From positions 1 to 17,375 of the forward strand of contig JBKHEL010000062.1 of assembly GCA_046540835.1 (NCBI GenBank): DNA of 17,375 nucleotides, in the 5' to 3' direction. The DNA is from Coraliomargarita_B sp046540835 (GTDB lineage: Bacteria > Verrucomicrobiota > Verrucomicrobiia > Opitutales > Coraliomargaritaceae). Positions 14,281-17,375 of the stretch are shown piece by piece. Position numbers and translations under genes: made by a program. The number at the start of each line of letters is the position of its first letter. The first letter of the stretch is position 1. The notes under the pieces are model-generated. The model was not told the origin of the DNA. It worked only from the letters and a program-made list of their open reading frames with translations, and searched no databases.

Positions 14281-14537
14281 TCCTTCGAGGCGCGACGCCG
14301 CACACGCCGGATCGCATCGTCCACGGCATTTCGATCATCATCTGTCATTTCGGGTAGCTTGCGACCCTCTTTCAGCAAGCGGCGCACCCGCCGGGTGTCG
14401 AGCGGTTCCGGCTTGCGCAAGACAATCATGCCGCCGGAGTAGCCCACTTCCAGTTCATCGCCCGCCTCAAGCCTCGCCATCTCCCGAATGGCCTTGGGTA
14501 AAACAGTCTGCCCTTTTGAAGATAGCCTAGTAAGCAT
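14277..14537 (-). CDS. AbrB/MazE-type antitoxin
   Basis: The 86-residue protein has an N-terminal swapped-hairpin AbrB (SpoVT) DNA-binding domain with LTRLSSKGQTVLPKAIRE (2-19), LEAGDELEVGYSGGMIVLRKP (23-43), and a charged helical C-terminus (50-86) that would wrap the PIN toxin. It should bind both the toxin and its own promoter. The start at 14537 is set by the domain alignment. No Shine-Dalgarno precedes it, and the predicted -10 box is only 7 bases upstream, so the message may be leaderless. Its TGA overlaps the toxin ATG. Confidence 0.88.
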   Translation of the reverse strand: MLTRLSSKGQTVLPKAIREMARLEAGDELEVGYSGGMIVLRKPEPLDTRRVRRLLKEGRKLPEMTDDDRNAVDDAIRRVRRRASKE

Positions 14538-14538
14538 T

Positions 14539-14572
14539 AAGTAAGATTTAACTTACTTTTTAGGGATGTCAA
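14539..14572 (-). promoter_or_regulatory. Toxin-antitoxin promoter with palindromic operator
   Basis: On the minus strand a perfect TTGACA (14572-14567) is followed after 16 bases by TAAATC (14550-14545). The -10 sits inside a perfect inverted repeat AAGTAAG-N6-CTTACTT (14539-14558), the expected operator for AbrB autoregulation. The -35 overlaps the TGA of the FAD-reductase gene upstream (14571-14569). Transcription would begin at or next to the antitoxin ATG. Confidence 0.7.
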
Positions 14573-15939
14573 CCCAACACGCATTTCTCATACAGATCCG
14601 GGAAATATCCATCCGGATCGTAGCGGCGCTTCAAATCCTGATACGCGGGTCGGTTATAAATTTCCCAAAACTCGGACTCGCTGAAATGCGAGGTCGAGTA
14701 AAGTGACTTCTTGCCGCCCAGGGACTGGACCTTTTTTTCAACCAGCCGGTTATGGTAATCCGGCTCCGGGCCTTCCGGCACACCGCCCCAGAAGCCGAAA
14801 TTAATATACAGCGTCTCCGGGTCGGTCTGATAGAGGGGAAAGCGGGAGGAGTCCCGATAGGCCTTCGCGGGGCAAATCCAAAAGGGATGGATTCCGATCT
14901 TTTTGTGCAGAAAGCGCTGGAACTCGGCCGCTCGCTCGACCGGGATTTCGACATCCTGGATGACCCACTCCTTGCCCCGCCCCGGCCCGATGCGGCGGAG
15001 CAGGCGCGAGTTTTCGTAGAAATTCCGGATTTTCCAGTAGGTGCGGGAGTTGAGCCCACCGAGCAGCCAGAAAGGGAACCGGATCAAAGGATGCTCCATG
15101 CCGAAGGCTCGCGCGCACCAGAACCAGTCCGTGTCCCAGCGCCAGATGTAATCCTCGATGCTGAGCCAATCCTCGCTGCGTTCCCGGATGGAGCGATAAT
15201 ACGGGCGCATGAAGCGGTAATTGCCGACGGACTCCGCCGTCTCGCAGGAACGCCCGAGGCTGCGATACATCTCGCCCTCGCGGAAGACCACCCCGTCGAC
15301 AAAGCTGGCGTCGCCGCCGCGGGTCCGCTCCTCGTGGCAGGTCGCGGCGAGTGCTTCGAAGTAAGCTTCCGGCGCCTGGTAGCGCCGGTGGCGGAGGTGC
15401 ACGTAGGGACCGGCCGGTATTAGCTGGATCCGGAGGCGGAGCGCGTAGCCCAGGGTCCCATAGGAATTGGCGAGGCCGTAGAATAGATCGCTGTGCGCGT
15501 TGTCGGGGCGGCAGAGCACGACCTCGCCGGAAGCGGTGAGGATCTCCATTTCCTCGACCGATTCGTGGACGAAGCCGTAGCGGAAGGAAGAGGATTCGAT
15601 GCCGCCGCCGGTCACCGCACCACCCACGGTGATGGATTTAAGTTCGGGCACGACAGCGGGCATTAAACCGTGCCGCAGGGTGGCCGTGACCACCGCATCG
15701 TAGGGCGTCATCCCGCCGACCTCGGCCGTCCGTGCCGCCGGATCGATCACGATGACCGTATTGAAGCCGCTCACGTCGAGTGTCTGCGAGTCGTCCGCCC
15801 GGCGCCGGCGAAAGAGATTGGACGTGCGTTTGCCCAGGCGCACGCGTCGGCCCGCTTCGCGCGCCTGGCGGAAGGATTGCACAAGGGTCGCTTTATGGCT
15901 TTCGAAGGCCGTCTGTTTTACCTCTTCTGCATTTTCCAT
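14569..15939 (-). CDS. DHCR24/DWF1-like FAD-dependent reductase
   Basis: The product is 456 residues from ATG 15939, which has GGAAAAG five bases upstream; ATG 15960 would add seven residues and sits 3 bases after the cfa stop. It is a PF01565 (FAD_binding_4) flavoprotein. The block VPELKSITVGGAVTGGGIES (about residues 97-116), followed by SSFRYGF and EILTASGEVV, is the 24-dehydrocholesterol reductase/DWARF1 signature that contacts FAD. The C-terminal half has FWICPAKAY, YINFGFWGGVP and EFWEIYNRPAYQDLKRRYDP, also typical. These enzymes reduce carbon-carbon double bonds. Directly after cfa, it most likely reduces a methylene or alkene on a phospholipid acyl chain, as the TmsA/BfaA partner does in 10-methyl fatty acid synthesis. 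That assignment rests on gene order and family logic, not on a search. Confidence 0.82.
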   Translation of the reverse strand: MENAEEVKQTAFESHKATLVQSFRQAREAGRRVRLGKRTSNLFRRRRADDSQTLDVSGFNTVIVIDPAARTAEVGGMTPYDAVVTATLRHGLMPAVVPELKSITVGGAVTGGGIESSSFRYGFVHESVEEMEILTASGEVVLCRPDNAHSDLFYGLANSYGTLGYALRLRIQLIPAGPYVHLRHRRYQAPEAYFEALAATCHEERTRGGDASFVDGVVFREGEMYRSLGRSCETAESVGNYRFMRPYYRSIRERSEDWLSIEDYIWRWDTDWFWCARAFGMEHPLIRFPFWLLGGLNSRTYWKIRNFYENSRLLRRIGPGRGKEWVIQDVEIPVERAAEFQRFLHKKIGIHPFWICPAKAYRDSSRFPLYQTDPETLYINFGFWGGVPEGPEPDYHNRLVEKKVQSLGGKKSLYSTSHFSESEFWEIYNRPAYQDLKRRYDPDGYFPDLYEKCVLG

Positions 15940-15963
15940 GGGCACTTTTCCAGACAGCATAAA

Positions 15964-17112
15964 CTAACGGACCGCTTGGTAGCCGCCCTCGACCCCGCGG
16001 GGCGAAAAGACCATTTGCCAGAGGTGGATGCGACGGGCGCGGAAAGACCCGGCACAACTCAGGAGGTAGTATTTCCACATCCGGTAGAAACGCTCCCCGT
16101 ATTCCTCCCGGAATTCCGGCCAGTGGCGTTCGAAATTCCGGAACCAGGCCATCAGAGTGTGATCGTAATCTTGGCCGAAATTGTGCAAATCCTCGAGCAC
16201 GAAATGACCTTCGGCCGCAGTGGTTAATTGGCATAATGAAGGAAGCTGTCCACCGGGAAAGATATAGCGGGTGAACCAGGGGTCGGCCGTCAGATCGGTC
16301 CGGTCGCGTCCGATCGTATGCAGCAGCATGAGTCCGTCCTCCCGCAAGCAGTCGCGTTGCACTCGAAAAAACACTTCGTAATTCAACGCGCCCACGTGTT
16401 CGCACATGCCGATGGACACCACTTTATCGTAGCGACCGGTGGCGTTGCGGTAGTCTTCCTGCCGCACCTCGACGGGCAGGCCCCGGCAGTTTTCCTGGGC
16501 ATAGGCGACCTGCGCCTCTGAAATATTATAGACGGTCACCTGACAACCATAGTGCTCCGCTGCGTAGCGGGCGAAGCCGCCCCACCCGCCCCCGAGTTCC
16601 AGCACCGAGTCTCCCGGCCGGAGCTGCAGCTTCCGGCAGACCAGGTCCAGCTTCGCCTCCTGGGCCGAGGCCAAATCCGCCGCCTCCTTCCAGTAGGCAC
16701 AGGTATACTGCATGTGCGGATCGAGCATCCGCTCGTAAAATCGATTACCCAGATTGTAGTGGCACTCCGCCACCCGCTTGGACCGGCCCTTGCTCTGCCC
16801 GTTGACCAGGCGGGCCTTCAAACAGTCGATCAGCAATGCGGGCCGCTTTACTTGCTTCAGGTCCAGCCCCTCCCGGAGGACACGATAAAAAAACCGGTCG
16901 AGCGCTTCCGCATCCCACCAGCCGTCCATATACGCTTCGCCCAAGCCAAGGGAATAATCCGTCAATACACGGGCGTAAAAACGGTCCTCATGCACCTGGA
17001 TATCCCAGGGCCGTTCACCGCCAACACACACATCGGCGCTGGACAGCAGCGTTTCCATCGCCGAGCGACCCGGGGCTTGTTCCGTTGTCTGGCATTCGTT
17101 CATGGGAGCCAT
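15964..17112 (-). CDS. cfa: Cyclopropane-fatty-acyl-phospholipid synthase family methyltransferase
   Basis: Starting at ATG 17112 (GGAGGAGAC immediately upstream) the protein has 382 residues, the same length as E. coli Cfa, and aligns throughout by eye. The landmarks are LGLGEAYMDGWW (55-66), HYNLGNRFYERMLDPHMQYTCAYWK (118-142), SAM-binding VLELGGGWGG (170-179), GMCEHVG (235-241), LLHTIG (263-268) and NFGQDYDHTLMAW (311-323). Cys138, Glu238, His265 and Tyr316 match the E. coli bicarbonate and catalytic residues with a one-residue offset. The enzyme transfers a carbon from S-adenosylmethionine to unsaturated acyl chains of membrane phospholipids. Because a DHCR24-like reductase follows 3 to 24 bases later, the final product may be a methyl-branched rather than a cyclopropane chain. 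An in-frame start at 17280 is rejected. Confidence 0.92.
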   Translation of the reverse strand: MAPMNECQTTEQAPGRSAMETLLSSADVCVGGERPWDIQVHEDRFYARVLTDYSLGLGEAYMDGWWDAEALDRFFYRVLREGLDLKQVKRPALLIDCLKARLVNGQSKGRSKRVAECHYNLGNRFYERMLDPHMQYTCAYWKEAADLASAQEAKLDLVCRKLQLRPGDSVLELGGGWGGFARYAAEHYGCQVTVYNISEAQVAYAQENCRGLPVEVRQEDYRNATGRYDKVVSIGMCEHVGALNYEVFFRVQRDCLREDGLMLLHTIGRDRTDLTADPWFTRYIFPGGQLPSLCQLTTAAEGHFVLEDLHNFGQDYDHTLMAWFRNFERHWPEFREEYGERFYRMWKYYLLSCAGSFRARRIHLWQMVFSPRGVEGGYQAVR

Positions 17113-17246
17113 GTCTCCTCCCCGCAAAAAGCAGGCCGATTTCAAGCTGCTCGTAAAGAAATGATTTCCAGTTGGCAGCTGAAGCTCGTAGAGCGAAGAA
17201 GAAAACATTCGGATGTGACTCAAACTTTTTTGATCGATCACCAACG

Positions 17247-17288
17247 ACTGCAATCTTTGGTGTCCGGCCGGACGCCACACATTGCAGT
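17247..17288. repeat. 42-base imperfect palindrome upstream of cfa
   Basis: The arms ACTGCAAT (17247-17254) and ATTGCAGT (17281-17288) are placed symmetrically around a perfect GTCCGGCCGGAC centre (17262-17273). Eighteen of 21 base pairs match and there is no loop. A smaller palindrome, TGATCGATCA, lies at 17231-17240. This sits about 135-175 bases before the cfa start, so it could be an operator, a terminator of an upstream gene or a mobile hairpin. Confidence 0.75.
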
Positions 17289-17344
17289 TTACCCAGCAAC
17301 CTGATTTAGATCATGCATTCTGCACTCTTTATAAACAAGTCGAA

Positions 17345-17358
17345 GCGACAGGCGTCGC
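17345..17358. repeat. Small inverted repeat GCGAC-AGGC-GTCGC
   Basis: A 5-base-pair stem with a 4-base loop near the window edge. The stretch 17113-17375 is otherwise non-coding and must contain the cfa promoter; TTATAAAG on the minus strand near 17329-17336 is one possible -10, without a good -35. Confidence 0.35.
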
Positions 17359-17375
17359 ATCGCGACACACCCTAG

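Noticed and set aside
14752..15423. 223-codon plus-strand frame opposite the FAD reductase
   Set aside because: It mirrors the reductase, and the shorter frame at 13303-13614 mirrors the duplicate in the same way; no independent features.
17113..17280. Extended start for cfa at 17280
   Set aside because: The added 56 residues include translated palindrome sequence, and the ATG at 17112 has GGAGGAG upstream and gives the exact E. coli Cfa length.

Overview
The window looks like chromosomal DNA from a GC-rich, Gram-negative, environmental bacterium. A Gram-negative cell is supported by an outer-membrane-type lipocalin lipoprotein with a lipobox, an E. coli-like Cfa and a chemosensory-type hybrid kinase. 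Intergenic arrays of short hairpins (GCAGGCCTTCAGCCTGC, AACGAGG/CCTCGTT, CGCCGTAGCCTCGGCGAAGG and others) together with the protein mix remind me of Verrucomicrobiota (Opitutae-like). That placement is from memory, not from a search. No rRNA, tRNA, CRISPR array or intact insertion sequence was seen.

Layout, left to right. (1) 168-2906 (+) is a CheB-PAS-PAS-histidine kinase with no CheR domain, followed in another frame by a 28-residue remnant of a receiver domain (2923-3006). (2) 3024-3330 and 4922-5350 are composite hairpin repeats. They bracket a stress-type group: a DUF2383 four-helix protein (-), a small cold-shock-domain protein (+) and a DUF2267 protein (+). (3) 5581-11904 (+) is one tight co-directional run: ATP-grasp ligase, CocE/NonD (S15-type) hydrolase, a 409-residue protein of unrecognised helical family, a 210-residue possible CYTH-like protein, a Blc-type lipocalin lipoprotein, and the decayed remains of an SLC13-type permease. 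A good sigma-54-like element lies just upstream. (4) 12098-12977 (-) is a triple-BON protein followed by a 55-residue truncated Hsp20. (5) 13327-17112 (-) carries cfa and a DHCR24/DWF1-like FAD reductase (an apparent fatty-acid methylation and reduction pair), then an AbrB/PIN toxin-antitoxin operon, then a frameshifted duplicate of the 3' end of the FAD gene fused to another hairpin array.

The most interesting unit is the 5581-11904 run. It combines a bond-forming ATP-grasp enzyme, a bond-cleaving serine hydrolase, two unassigned proteins, an envelope lipocalin and the ruins of a transporter, which is the shape of a small undescribed metabolic or lipid-modification pathway. The second is cfa plus the DHCR24-like reductase, whose logic matches methyl-branched fatty acid synthesis. 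The region also shows decay and rearrangement: receiver remnant, Hsp20 truncation, permease remnant and the FAD-gene 3' duplicate. At least one junction coincides with a hairpin repeat.
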